DNA of 64,000 nucleotides. Source: Mucilaginibacter terrigena (GTDB taxonomy: Bacteria; Bacteroidota; Bacteroidia; Sphingobacteriales; Sphingobacteriaceae). Location of the stretch: assembly GCF_004168255.1 (NCBI RefSeq), contig NZ_SEWG01000001.1, positions 1 through 64,000 on the forward strand. Reading direction: 5' to 3'. The translations under genes and the position numbers were made by a program. Every line of letters starts with the position of its first letter. The first letter of the stretch is position 1. Shown here piece after piece: positions 1-8,299 of the stretch. The notes under the pieces were generated by a model that saw only the letters and a list, made by a program, of their open reading frames with translations, was not told where the DNA came from and did no database searches.

Positions 1-179
1 TCGAAAGCTAAACCGCCATTCCCGCCATACACCCGGCCCGCCTGCTTTGACGTTTGGGCCAGCGCTCATTAGAAAATAGCATCCTATAAATAATGATTCA
101 GAAAAGAAATCCTACCAATCCCACAAATCCGCTTAATCCGGGTTCAAACACAATTATCCGTCCTGTTGTTAATAAGCTA

Positions 180-653
180 ATGGAACCCATCACCATCATA
201 GTAGAAACCCCAAAGGGCAGCGGCCATAAGTACGATTACGAACCAAAGTTAAAGGCCTTTAAACTGAATAAGGTGTTACCGGCGGGAATGGTGTTCCCGT
301 TCGATTTTGGGTTTATACCGGATACGAAAGGTGGCGATGGCGACCCGCTGGATGTGGTGGTAATATCAGAGATCGCTACCTTTTCGGGATGTTGTATTGA
401 TTGCCGGATCATTGGCGCTATAAAGGTGAACCAAACCGAACGCGACGGCAGCACCATGCGTAACGACCGCTTTTTAGCCGTGCCAACCGTATCGCAGCTA
501 TTTAGTGAGGTAAACACCATGCTGCAGCTGCCCGAGGCCATCATCAACCAGTTGGAGAGTTTCTTTAAAAACTACAATGAACAGGCCGGAAAAAAGTTCG
601 AAGTGATAGAAAGGGTAGAGGCCGAAGAAGCTTACAGGATGATAAAGGACTAA
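180..653 (+). CDS. ppa: Inorganic pyrophosphatase (family I)
   Basis: Soluble Mg-dependent enzyme that splits pyrophosphate into two phosphates in the cytoplasm, pulling biosynthetic reactions forward. The family I signature D53-G-D55-P-L-D58-V is intact, and the NDRFLAVP segment at about residues 95-102 matches the second metal/substrate strand, with Arg in place of the usual Lys. The frame is open back to an ATG at 93, but the extra 29 residues are low-complexity (NPTNPTNPLNP) and read like translated intergenic repeat. The ATG at 180 gives 157 residues beginning directly at the family fold, so I chose it. The gene stands alone; the next gene is convergent. Confidence 0.9.
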   Translation: MEPITIIVETPKGSGHKYDYEPKLKAFKLNKVLPAGMVFPFDFGFIPDTKGGDGDPLDVVVISEIATFSGCCIDCRIIGAIKVNQTERDGSTMRNDRFLAVPTVSQLFSEVNTMLQLPEAIINQLESFFKNYNEQAGKKFEVIERVEAEEAYRMIKD

Positions 654-1054
654 ATTTTCCCAGGTGTCCCACTAAATATGACACACTAAACATCAATACA
701 TAAACTATTGATAATTAATAACTTACAAAAGTAATAGTTGCACTTTTATTTGAAGTGTTTCTTTATATAAAATACAGAATATTCTGTAAATAAAGATATT
801 ATTGATTTTCGACAGGGTGTCCCACCCGTTTCTGAATGGGACACCTTGGTTTTAGATTTTAGAATTACGTCCCGATAGCTATCTGTATCGGATTTATCAG
901 CTTCTTAAATTTTATCTGTGGGTTTACAACAGTAACAAAAAGCTAAACTTTCATAACGAGATGCATTTACCAGCCAGTTGGCCACAAGCGAGGAGGCTTG
1001 CGGTAGCAATGCTAACTTAAATTCGAAATTGAACATTCGAAATCCGAGATCTTT
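654..1054. other. Intergenic region, no gene seen
   Basis: About 400 AT-rich bases between two convergent genes. It holds a candidate small inverted-repeat element (662-846), an imperfect copy of the CCCGATA/TATCGGG palindrome near 870-892, and a stretch rich in TTCGAAAT-like repeats near 1018-1050. I see no convincing reading frame or RNA gene. Confidence 0.6.
662..846. repeat. Candidate miniature inverted-repeat element
   Basis: The ends AGGTGTCCCA (662-671) and TGGGACACCT (837-846) are perfect 10-base inverted repeats about 165 bases apart. The right end also forms a local hairpin with GGTGTCCCA at 816-824 (9-bp stem, 12-base loop). The interior is AT-rich and non-coding. No target duplication is obvious at the edges, so a MITE is only one reading; a terminator or regulatory structure is possible. 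Confidence 0.35.
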
Positions 1055-2101
1055 CTACTCTACCACCTCGTAAGTATCAACCGGTTTAACCTTATTCTTG
1101 AGGGCGAACTGGCCGTTTGGCTTACACTGGAACGATTCTTTGGCCTTGTGGTAAACATCTTCGGTAATGATGATCTGGCCGGCGGTGGCTATGCCCTGCA
1201 AACGCTGCGCAAGGTTAACCGAGTCGCCAATAACGGTATAATCAAGGCGTTTTAAGGATGCCGAACCGATGTTGCCCGATACCATTTCGCCGCTGTTGAT
1301 CCCTACCGAAATGCTTGGTTTGAATATTTTACCGTTGCCCGCGTCTATCTCGGGCTCGTTAGATAAATGGGCTTTAACCGACAACGCGGCATCTATCGCC
1401 CTATCCAAATGGAACTCGCCGCGGAAAACCGCCATGATAGCATCGCCCATAAACTTATCAACGTGGCCGCCCTGGGCAATAATTTCCTTTACAATTTTAT
1501 CAAACAGGCCGTTAAGCAATGTTACCACGGTGTTTGCCGGCACATGCTCGGTAATGGCTGTAAAGCCGCAAACATCAACAAACATTACGGTAGCTTCCAG
1601 CAGCTCGTTTTTCATCAGGCTGCCTTCAAACTCCTTATGATTCATAAAATTGAGCACGTTCTCGTCCACATACATCTTCAGGATGTTGTTCTCTTTGATG
1701 GCCTTTAATGTTTCCTGCAACTGCCTTACGTAAGAAATTGTTTTCTGCATGGTAAGGTCCAGATCGTCAAAATCAACCGGCTTCATGATAAAATCGAAAG
1801 CGCCGCGGTTCATGGCGGTGCGGATATTTTGCATATCGCCGTAAGCCGATACCACTACTGCCTTAAGTGTGGGGTTAGCATCGGGCAGGTGCGTAAGCAG
1901 CGTAAGGCCATCCATTACGGGCATATTGATGTCCGACAGGATAATGTCCAGGTCTGGGTTCTCTTTGATGCGCTCTAAAGCTTCTTCCCCGTTTTGTGCA
2001 AAAATAAATTCGTATTCGCTCTCCCTGATCTTGCGGCGGAACTTTTGTTTTACCAGTACCTCCAGATCAGCTTCGTCATCTACTACCAGTATTTTAGCCA
2101 T
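1055..2101 (-). CDS. Response regulator with class III adenylate cyclase domain
   Basis: Receiver domain (residues ~1-120; phospho-acceptor D57, conserved Lys in FIMKPVD) joined by a short helical linker to a class III nucleotide cyclase domain (~165-348). Cyclase landmarks are visible: metal-binding Asp in VMFVDVCGF, VDKFMGDAIMAVF with the adenine-selecting Lys, and DYTVIGDSVNLAQRLQ with Thr at the second purine-selecting position plus the transition-state Asn and Arg. The Lys/Thr pair is known from cyanobacterial adenylate cyclases, so cAMP is the likelier product. It is the third gene of a cassette with the receiver protein and histidine kinase upstream, so phosphorylation probably controls cyclase activity. 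No DNA-binding domain is present. Confidence 0.88.
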   Translation of the reverse strand: MAKILVVDDEADLEVLVKQKFRRKIRESEYEFIFAQNGEEALERIKENPDLDIILSDINMPVMDGLTLLTHLPDANPTLKAVVVSAYGDMQNIRTAMNRGAFDFIMKPVDFDDLDLTMQKTISYVRQLQETLKAIKENNILKMYVDENVLNFMNHKEFEGSLMKNELLEATVMFVDVCGFTAITEHVPANTVVTLLNGLFDKIVKEIIAQGGHVDKFMGDAIMAVFRGEFHLDRAIDAALSVKAHLSNEPEIDAGNGKIFKPSISVGINSGEMVSGNIGSASLKRLDYTVIGDSVNLAQRLQGIATAGQIIITEDVYHKAKESFQCKPNGQFALKNKVKPVDTYEVVE

Positions 2102-2167
2102 TGTGATTTATTGATTATTGATCGGCGCATTTTAAATATGCATACTTGCACATCTGAAATTTGCACG

Positions 2168-2542
2168 CTATATCGTTTTAAGTTTCTCTTTTAATAAATT
2201 AAAATCAAGCGGTTTGGTCAAAAAGTCGTCTGCCCCTTTATCCATCGCCTGCTTGTAGTTTTCTTCGTCGCCGTAAGCAGTTATCATCATCACCACGGGC
2301 GGTGGCGGCGTTGGAAAATCCTCGCGGATGTGTGTTAGCAACTCTATACCGCTCATGCCCGGCATATTAATGTCCGACAGGATCAGCACCACTTCGGAGT
2401 GTTTGCCCTTCAGGTAATCCAGTGCTTCTTCGCCGGATTGAGCAAAGTCGAACTCTACCTCGTGGTTTTTAATTTCTTTACGAAAGCGCTGTAAAAAAAG
2501 CGGCTGAACGTCTGCTTCGTCGTCTACGACTAATATTTTCAT
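2168..2542 (-). CDS. Single-domain response regulator (CheY-like)
   Basis: A 124-residue stand-alone receiver domain: acidic pair in VVDDEAD, phospho-acceptor Asp in LILSDINMPGMSG, Thr in MITAYG and Lys in FLTKPLD. No output domain follows, so it acts by protein contact or as a phosphate shuttle or sink. It lies between the histidine kinase (59 bases upstream) and the receiver-cyclase (66 bases downstream). Its receiver closely resembles the receiver of the cyclase protein (LSDINMP, similar start), suggesting duplication. A phosphorelay or competition for the same kinase is inferred. Confidence 0.85.
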   Translation of the reverse strand: MKILVVDDEADVQPLFLQRFRKEIKNHEVEFDFAQSGEEALDYLKGKHSEVVLILSDINMPGMSGIELLTHIREDFPTPPPPVVMMITAYGDEENYKQAMDKGADDFLTKPLDFNLLKEKLKTI

Positions 2543-2601
2543 GCGAAAATAATTATTGATCTTTTAATTGTTGAGTTAATTACCCATTTATTTACCCCGC
2601 A

Positions 2602-3930
2602 TCAGGCAACCGGCAAGGTAATGATAAATTCAGAGCCCTCGCCCTCTTTACTGTTGATGTTGATATGCCCTTTATGGGCTTTTACAATAATATCATAGCT
2701 AAGCGATAAACCCAGCCCGGTACCCTCGCCCGCCGGTTTAGTGGTAAAAAATGGCTGCATAATTTTATCCTTTATTGCATCAGGGATGCCACTGCCATTA
2801 TCTTTTACCATAATCTCTACTTGAGCCCCCCCGCCCCCTGAAGGGGGAGCAGGAATTACACGCGTAGAAACCTCCACACGTGGTTTAAAATCGCCGCCGA
2901 TGGTTTTTTGCTTTTGATGCACGGCGTAAAACGCGTTAGTGAACATATTGAGCAGTACCCGGCCTACATCCTGCGATACGATGTTGATGGATGGGAGGTT
3001 AGGGTCCAGATTGGCAACCAGCTCGGCGTTAAATGATTTATCCTTGGCGCGCAGGCCGTGGTAGGCCAGGCGAAAGTATTCGTCGGCAATGGTATTAAGG
3101 TTAGTTGGTTCTTTTACATTGCTGCTGGCGCGGCTGTGCTGCAGCATACCCTTAACAATACCATCGGCACGCTGGCCGTGGTGACGGATCTTTTCGAGGT
3201 TTTGCTTGATATCGGCAGCTATGGCGTTGGCTTCTTCCATATCGCCTTTGGCCATCTCTGCTTCCATTTCGTCAATTAGCTCCATACTTACTTCAGAGAA
3301 ATTGTTAACGAAGTTTAGCGGGTTCTGGATCTCGTGGGCAATACCGGCGGTAAGCTCGCCTAAGGATGCCAGTTTTTCCTGTTGGATCAACTGCGCCTGG
3401 GTGGCTTGCAGCTCTTTAACCGTTTCCTGCAGTTCGTTACGTTGTTTTGTTATTTCGGCGGTACGGGCGGCTACCATAGCTTCCAGTTCGTCCCTGCGCT
3501 CGCTGATCCGCCTTAATTCCTGCTGTTGCTTTTTTGAGGTTGACAGGCGCAGGTAAATCCACGAAAACGCGGCAAGTTGCCCGCAAATAAAAAACGCCTC
3601 GTTATTTTCGTAAAAGGTTGGGGCAACGCGGGCAGTTAAGGCGCTTATCATAGCCGTACCTACAAGTGGTAAATAGGCGTTTAGCAAAACGGTAAATGAT
3701 TTAAAATCTTCCTGCCGTTTAAGATACTCAACCACTGCCAAAAGATAAACGGCCGAAATTAAGAGCAGCCTATCTTCATCAACCTGTTTATCAAGTAAGA
3801 TAAAGGCGATAGCTATCCCTCCAAGAATATTAAGCGGCCATCGCCATTTGCTACGAAGCGCTGTAAACTTAATTGCTTTATTTATCCGGAGAGCTAATAA
3901 AAAAGCGGCAATCAGCGGAAAAAAATACAT
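2602..3930 (-). CDS. Membrane sensor histidine kinase
   Basis: About five hydrophobic segments in residues 1-130 form a membrane sensor without a large periplasmic domain. A coiled coil (~132-185) leads to the dimerisation/phosphotransfer helix with H199 in GIAHEIQNPLNF, then a HATPase domain with NMFTNAFYAV (N box), DNGSGIP (G1) and GEGTGLGLSLSYDII (G2). It resembles Bacteroidota kinases with an HAMP-less linker. Probable partners are the two receiver proteins encoded just downstream. Oddity: a Pro/Gly-rich insert (APPSGGGGA) between two HATPase strands is encoded by a copy of the dispersed GGGGG/CCCCC palindrome at 2824-2851. Confidence 0.88.
   Translation of the reverse strand: MYFFPLIAAFLLALRINKAIKFTALRSKWRWPLNILGGIAIAFILLDKQVDEDRLLLISAVYLLAVVEYLKRQEDFKSFTVLLNAYLPLVGTAMISALTARVAPTFYENNEAFFICGQLAAFSWIYLRLSTSKKQQQELRRISERRDELEAMVAARTAEITKQRNELQETVKELQATQAQLIQQEKLASLGELTAGIAHEIQNPLNFVNNFSEVSMELIDEMEAEMAKGDMEEANAIAADIKQNLEKIRHHGQRADGIVKGMLQHSRASSNVKEPTNLNTIADEYFRLAYHGLRAKDKSFNAELVANLDPNLPSINIVSQDVGRVLLNMFTNAFYAVHQKQKTIGGDFKPRVEVSTRVIPAPPSGGGGAQVEIMVKDNGSGIPDAIKDKIMQPFFTTKPAGEGTGLGLSLSYDIIVKAHKGHININSKEGEGSEFIITLPVA
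2824..2851. repeat. Palindromic repeat copy inside a kinase gene
   Basis: C-rich/G-rich inverted repeat (CCCCCT-GA-AGGGGG core) of the same type as the intergenic CTCTCC...GGAGAG elements of this window. It sits in frame in the histidine kinase and encodes an APPSGGGGA loop before the G1 box. Confidence 0.55.
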
Positions 3931-3998
3931 AATTACACTACAGGTTTAAATTTAGCCTAAGATAAATATTTATGCCGAACTATATTAACGCGAGAGAT

Positions 3999-4442
3999 TT
4001 AAAACTTAACAAAGTATACAATTACCTGCAACACAATGTTGCCATAAACGCCGGCTAAAACATCGTCCATCATTACCCCTGTACCGCCGGGCAGGGCTTC
4101 CATTTTGCGGATGCCAAGGGGTTTTACAATATCAAAAAAACGGAAAAGCACCAGGCCTGTAAGCAGGTAATATAAATTTGGCGGGATAAACAACATGGTT
4201 ACCAGCATACCGGCAACTTCATCTATTACCACCCGGTAGCTGTCCTTACCCCAAAAGGGTTCTACCTTATCGCCAACGTAAATGCCCAGCAGGGTTATGA
4301 TGATGGTGGCGCCCAGTAAATATAGCGGGCTATGAAAGTTAGACTGCCATAAAAGCCAAATGAACGGGCAGGTAACAATGGCAGCAAGCGTGCCCCCACC
4401 CTTTATATACCCTATCCCGAAAATAGATGCAATGAGTTTCAA
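3999..4442 (-). CDS. pgpA: Phosphatidylglycerophosphatase A
   Basis: Membrane enzyme that dephosphorylates phosphatidylglycerol phosphate in phospholipid synthesis. The 147-residue length, GYIKGGGTLAAI near the start (matching the family's GxxPxAPGT region), IDEVAGM, FRFFDIVKP and GVMMDDVLAGVYGN are PgpA hallmarks; several membrane segments are visible. It lies 85 bases downstream of terC on the same strand and could be read through from the ter operon, but a functional tie is not evident. Confidence 0.85.
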   Translation of the reverse strand: MKLIASIFGIGYIKGGGTLAAIVTCPFIWLLWQSNFHSPLYLLGATIIITLLGIYVGDKVEPFWGKDSYRVVIDEVAGMLVTMLFIPPNLYYLLTGLVLFRFFDIVKPLGIRKMEALPGGTGVMMDDVLAGVYGNIVLQVIVYFVKF

Positions 4443-4527
4443 TCAATTAGTGATTTAGTGAATTTGATTTAGTGATTTCCAAAAAAGCTTTTTGCTTTGG
4501 TCTCTTCGCTTTTAGCTTCCCGCCCAA

Positions 4528-5349
4528 TCAGCTTTTATCCAATACATCCTCCGCAGCCTCGGCTACTTCGGGTTCGATAATATTCTTTTTAGGGAAGTTA
4601 AAGAAGATGGAAGTAAGTACCGGGATAACAAATACCGCTACGGTAAACACCGATACAGCAATATCAGCGGTTTCGCCTTCCATAAATTTCGAGAAACCGG
4701 CTTCGGGGAAGAAGTGTACATATAACGATGATGTTAATTTAGCCCCCAGCACACCTATCACTAAAAACGCTACTGTTTCTAAAAATGTAAATTTCTCCAT
4801 CAGTTTTACAAAGGCCTGGGCCACAAAACGCATGGCCAGGATCCCGATAAACACTCCTGTGTAGATCAAAAACACATGATCTGTAAAAGCAACGGCGGCA
4901 AATACGTTATCGATAGAAAAGGCCAGGTCCATCAGTTCTACCAAAGCAACAGTAGCCCAAAAGGTGCCGATTAAGCCTACGGTTGATTTATACAGCCAGT
5001 TCTGGTTTTTATCGACAGACTCTTCCTCTCCGCCATCGGCACTTGCTGCTAACTTCTTTTTAAAATAGCCAAAAGCCAGGTATAACAGGTATAACCCCCC
5101 CAATGGTTTTAACCACCATATTTTTACCAGCCATGCCGCTAAAAACAAACAAACCCCACGCAATACGTAAGCGCCTATAATACCGTAACGCAAGGCCCGG
5201 TTACGCTGGTGCTTCGGCAGATCGAGCACCATGGTTGCCAATACCGCGGCATTATCAACCGATAAAAGGCTTTCGATAACAATGAGGTTGAGTACAACCA
5301 GCAGGCCTGCTTTAATATCCGGGCCAAGTAACGTGTGTAAAAAATCCAT
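4528..5349 (-). CDS. terC: TerC family integral membrane protein
   Basis: Polytopic membrane protein of 273 residues. It has the two TerC repeat motifs, ESLLSVDNAAVLA near residue 25 and LAFSIDNVFAAVAF in the second half, with acidic residues buried in membrane helices, as in metal-ion exporters of this family. A charged cytoplasmic loop (KKKLAASADGGEEESVDK) separates the halves. It is the last clear member of the ter gene run; in known systems TerC is the membrane partner of TerD/TerB proteins in tellurite resistance and a wider stress response. The substrate here is unknown; a manganese exporter role is an alternative. Confidence 0.88.
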   Translation of the reverse strand: MDFLHTLLGPDIKAGLLVVLNLIVIESLLSVDNAAVLATMVLDLPKHQRNRALRYGIIGAYVLRGVCLFLAAWLVKIWWLKPLGGLYLLYLAFGYFKKKLAASADGGEEESVDKNQNWLYKSTVGLIGTFWATVALVELMDLAFSIDNVFAAVAFTDHVFLIYTGVFIGILAMRFVAQAFVKLMEKFTFLETVAFLVIGVLGAKLTSSLYVHFFPEAGFSKFMEGETADIAVSVFTVAVFVIPVLTSIFFNFPKKNIIEPEVAEAAEDVLDKS

Positions 5350-5362
5350 TGGTGATAGGGTT

Positions 5363-6325
5363 TTAAATTATATCTGTATTTAACATGGTTTTTAAAATAT
5401 TAGCCTGCACGTCAAACGCGTTCATGTGCGCCAAAAAGTTCACATCGGCTATTTTCTTGTAATCGTCGGCCAATAGGGCCGTAATATTTTGCGGCAGATT
5501 GGTTTTTAATAAACCGGCCTTGCCCGTTAACTGTACATTTTTATCGCGCAGTTCGCGTATCATGCGTTCGCGCTTGCTTACGGTGTTCTTCAGGTCAAGG
5601 TCGCCAAGTTTGGCCACATCGCAAAACAACAGGGTATTATTCAACGGCGAAAACAGGAAATACTTATTTACATCGGTGAACCGGTAAACCTCCAGTACAA
5701 TATCGTTGGCGCGCACACCACAGTAGAAATCGATCTTAAAATCGTACTTGCATAAACCGCCCATCAGCTTGCGCTGGATGGTAGCATACTCGTTCGAGTA
5801 TACATCGGCGGGGTTATAGGCAAGTAATTCGTAGACCAGCTCGGTTGAGATACTAAAAAAGTAGTCGCCCGAAAAATGCGCGCTGAACTTGTTGATATTA
5901 CCTACAAACGGGTACTCGGCCGAATTATCTGAAAGTACCTGGAACAGCTTGCGTAACGACTGGCTCATTTTTAGCGCCTGTCGCTGCTTATCGTTGGTGT
6001 AGTTCTGCTCGGTATAAACCGAATCTTCCATCTGCTCTATCAACTGGTTATTAAGTGCTATCTCATCAAGCAGCAGATCGGCCTGGGCCTCGTTGTTCTT
6101 CTTGATCTTTTTAAGCAGATCGATAAGCGATTGTGTAAACTGGAGATGAAACATCTCCAGCTGGTTAATGTCAAGATCGGGGTTGGTTTGAAACAGCTGG
6201 TGCAGCACCTGTGTGCGCAGGTAAATTTTATAAATTACGTCGTTATTAAAAAACACGGATAACAGCTGCAGCTTGCTGATAACCCGTGTCGACGAATTTA
6301 ATATGTTTAGCCTGTTTTCATCCAT
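5363..6325 (-). CDS. Uncharacterised ter-cluster protein
   Basis: I do not recognise a family. The 320-residue protein has no signal peptide or membrane segment. The N-terminal half is helical and charged (residues ~35-135 include LLKKIKKNNEAQADLLLDEIALNNQLIEQMED), and the C-terminal half is mixed alpha/beta. It lies 13 bases from terC and 7 bases from the TelA-like gene, so it is almost certainly co-transcribed with them and works in the same stress module, perhaps as an adaptor to TelA-like or TerD proteins (inference). Confidence 0.7.
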   Translation of the reverse strand: MDENRLNILNSSTRVISKLQLLSVFFNNDVIYKIYLRTQVLHQLFQTNPDLDINQLEMFHLQFTQSLIDLLKKIKKNNEAQADLLLDEIALNNQLIEQMEDSVYTEQNYTNDKQRQALKMSQSLRKLFQVLSDNSAEYPFVGNINKFSAHFSGDYFFSISTELVYELLAYNPADVYSNEYATIQRKLMGGLCKYDFKIDFYCGVRANDIVLEVYRFTDVNKYFLFSPLNNTLLFCDVAKLGDLDLKNTVSKRERMIRELRDKNVQLTGKAGLLKTNLPQNITALLADDYKKIADVNFLAHMNAFDVQANILKTMLNTDII

Positions 6326-6332
6326 ATGCCAA

Positions 6333-7463
6333 TTAACGCGTATTGGTCACATTCTTTTTCAACTCAGTTTCTAAAGTTTGCAACTCGGTATTAAGCGTTT
6401 TCCTGTTTTGTGTACCCTCGTCATGGATCCTCTTCACCTCGGTTAAAGTTTCAATTAACGATTGCGTGGTACGTTTTAAAGTATCCAAAGATACCACAGT
6501 TTTCTCATTCTCGCGGGCTACGTCAATACTGTTTGTTTTTAACAGCTCGGCATTTTTAAGCAAAATGGTGTTTGTCGTGTCCGAGATCTTCTTCTGCATC
6601 TCTACATTCGCCTTCTGCCTGTTTAGCGCTACGGCAATGGTGAGCTGGTTTTTCCAAACCGGGATGGTGGTCGATACTATCGACTGCGCCTTTTCGGCAA
6701 TGGTAGTGTTGTTATTTTGCACCACGCGGATCTGCGCAAGCGATTGCAGCATAATAAAGCGCACCACTTTCAGATCGGCCAGGCGCTTATCCAGGCGGTT
6801 CACAAAATCGCGCAGGTCGGCAATTTCGTAATCCTGGTAACCGGCAGGGTTGCCATCCATTACAGCCAATTGCTCGTTAAGCTCTTTGTATTTTAACTGA
6901 CCGGCAATGATCAGTTCTTCCATTTGATGAATGTAGTCTACATTACTGTCGAACATGGTTTGCAGCGATGCGTTGTCCTTGATGGAGTTTACACGGCCCG
7001 CTTTAATTTTATTGGTGATCTTGTCAACATTGTTTACCACCAGGTCGTACTTAGAGAACATCTTTTTGGTATCCATAACCAGCCTGCGCAAAAGGGGGAT
7101 ACGGGATATGATCCTTACAAAAGCGTTCTGCTCCAGTTCGTCAACATCAATATAATTCAGTTCGTGCAGCAGGTCGGTAATTAAGGTACCCACCTCGCCT
7201 GAGTCAAACGTGCGTACCGATGTAAGGAAGGTATTACTATAACGTTCCATAGAGGCCTGCACATCGGTACCATAGTTCAGTATCGAGTTTACGTCGCTCG
7301 GATTTAAGTCCTTGCTTTTTTCGCTGTACTTTTTAACTTCATCGGGCGTAATGTTTGTCAGGTCAACATTACCTTCTTTATCAAGTTTAACCGGGGTGGT
7401 ACTGCCTGCTACCGGCGTGGCGTTGGCGGGTTCTGCACCCTCTTTGGTTAGGTTGGTTTCCAT
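6333..7463 (-). CDS. TelA-like toxic anion resistance protein
   Basis: Cytoplasmic, strongly helical 376-residue protein of the TelA/KlaA family. The typical pattern of long amphipathic helices is present, with RIPLLRRLVMDTKKMFSKYD near residue 120, IAGQLKYKELNEQLA, and the family-like IPVWKNQLTIAVALNRQKANVEMQKKISDTTN block near residue 265. TelA proteins are associated with tellurite and other stress resistance; their biochemical activity is not established. The first ~60 residues are low-complexity (NATPVAGSTTPVKLDKEG). It sits between the unknown 320-residue gene and a terD gene. Confidence 0.85.
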   Translation of the reverse strand: METNLTKEGAEPANATPVAGSTTPVKLDKEGNVDLTNITPDEVKKYSEKSKDLNPSDVNSILNYGTDVQASMERYSNTFLTSVRTFDSGEVGTLITDLLHELNYIDVDELEQNAFVRIISRIPLLRRLVMDTKKMFSKYDLVVNNVDKITNKIKAGRVNSIKDNASLQTMFDSNVDYIHQMEELIIAGQLKYKELNEQLAVMDGNPAGYQDYEIADLRDFVNRLDKRLADLKVVRFIMLQSLAQIRVVQNNNTTIAEKAQSIVSTTIPVWKNQLTIAVALNRQKANVEMQKKISDTTNTILLKNAELLKTNSIDVARENEKTVVSLDTLKRTTQSLIETLTEVKRIHDEGTQNRKTLNTELQTLETELKKNVTNTR

Positions 7464-7486
7464 TTTGTTTGTTTTAAAAGTTTTAG

Positions 7487-7574
7487 CCTCTCCCTGCCCT
7501 CTCCGAAGGAGAGGGTTCTAAAAAATTGCTTCTTAAAGCCCCGCTCCTTCGTAGAGGGGTTGGGGAGAGGCCTT
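7487..7574. repeat. Paired palindromic repeat (REP/BIME-like)
   Basis: CCCTCTCCGAAGGAGAGGG forms a short hairpin (7500-7518). The outer arms GCCTCTCCC and GGGGAGAGGCC enclose it and a second, diverged unit (CCCCGCTCCTTCGTAGAGGGG), making one large imperfect palindrome between terD and the TelA-like gene. Confidence 0.6.
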
Positions 7575-7579
7575 TTATT

Positions 7580-8194
7580 TTATAAAAAATTCCTCATTAC
7601 CGTGTTCACGGTTTCTTCCAGTTTGCGGTCTTTGGTGGGCTCGCCAATAGCGTTGAATTTCCATTCATCATTTTTAACGTAGAAAATACCCATCACCATA
7701 GATACATGGCCCCTGAAGCTGGCGTCGTGCGCGATATCGTATGTAGCGAAGATCTCGTTAACGCGTTTTGGTGTGCCTTCGTAAATGCGGATGGACGCGA
7801 ACGGGATGGTGCCAAAATCCTGGCCCCTAAAACTGTTCAGCACAAAAGCCACGTGTTTAACTGCCGGGTTAAGGCTGCCGAAATCAAGGGTGATCACTTC
7901 GTTATCCAGGCCGTCATCGCCGCCCATATCGCCGGTAAGGTCATCGCCGCTGTGGCGTACCGCCTGGTCTTTGGATTTAAGGTTGCCAAAATACACCACG
8001 TCTATCAGTTTTTTATTCTCGTCAAACAAGGCGCAGCTGGCATCAAGGTCAACCGCTTCTTTGCTGCTGCCAAAGCCAAATAAGCCCTTCTTTTCTATAG
8101 CGCCCCAGTTTATACCTACGCAAACGCTTTGCAGCTTGCTGCCGTTGCTTTTTTCAAGGCTTATACGCTGCCCTTTTTGAAGATTAATTGCCAT
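7580..8194 (-). CDS. TerD family protein (TerZ/TerX-like)
   Basis: A 204-residue TerD-domain protein. The calcium-binding motifs are recognisable: VDLDASCALFDENKK near residue 43 and SGDDLTGDMGGDDGLDNEVI near 80. Ending in VNTVMRNFL, it carries a longer N-terminal segment than its neighbour, as in TerZ/TerX. TerD proteins are small Ca-binding beta-sandwich proteins thought to scaffold the membrane-linked Ter complex. It is transcribed after the second terD gene. The first 29 coding bases match those of that paralogue exactly. Confidence 0.88.
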   Translation of the reverse strand: MAINLQKGQRISLEKSNGSKLQSVCVGINWGAIEKKGLFGFGSSKEAVDLDASCALFDENKKLIDVVYFGNLKSKDQAVRHSGDDLTGDMGGDDGLDNEVITLDFGSLNPAVKHVAFVLNSFRGQDFGTIPFASIRIYEGTPKRVNEIFATYDIAHDASFRGHVSMVMGIFYVKNDEWKFNAIGEPTKDRKLEETVNTVMRNFL

Positions 8195-8222
8195 ATTTAA
8201 TTCTTTTAATTTTAATGTAACG

Positions 8223-8299
8223 CTTAGTCCGAAGTCTGTAGTCGAAAGTCCGAAGTCGGAACGGACTTGACTTAAGACTTGCGACTTAAGACTATCGAC
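8223..8299. repeat. AAGTC/GACTT-rich repeat between terD genes
   Basis: Cluster of AAGTC and GACTT words (GTCCGAAGTC..., CGGACTTGACTTAAGAC...) that can fold on itself. It directly abuts the stop codon of the 8300-8854 terD gene. The same word family occurs at 12866-12980. It may act as a 3' processing or attenuation signal. Confidence 0.45.

Noticed and set aside
1..92. Open frames on both strands at the left edge, such as one starting leftward at 69 and one ending at 72
   Set aside because: Too short to recognise and they contradict each other; the sequence outside the window is needed.
93..179. In-frame upstream start for the pyrophosphatase
   Set aside because: The extra 29 residues are low-complexity (NPTNPTNPLNP) and look like translated intergenic repeat; the family fold begins at the ATG at 180.
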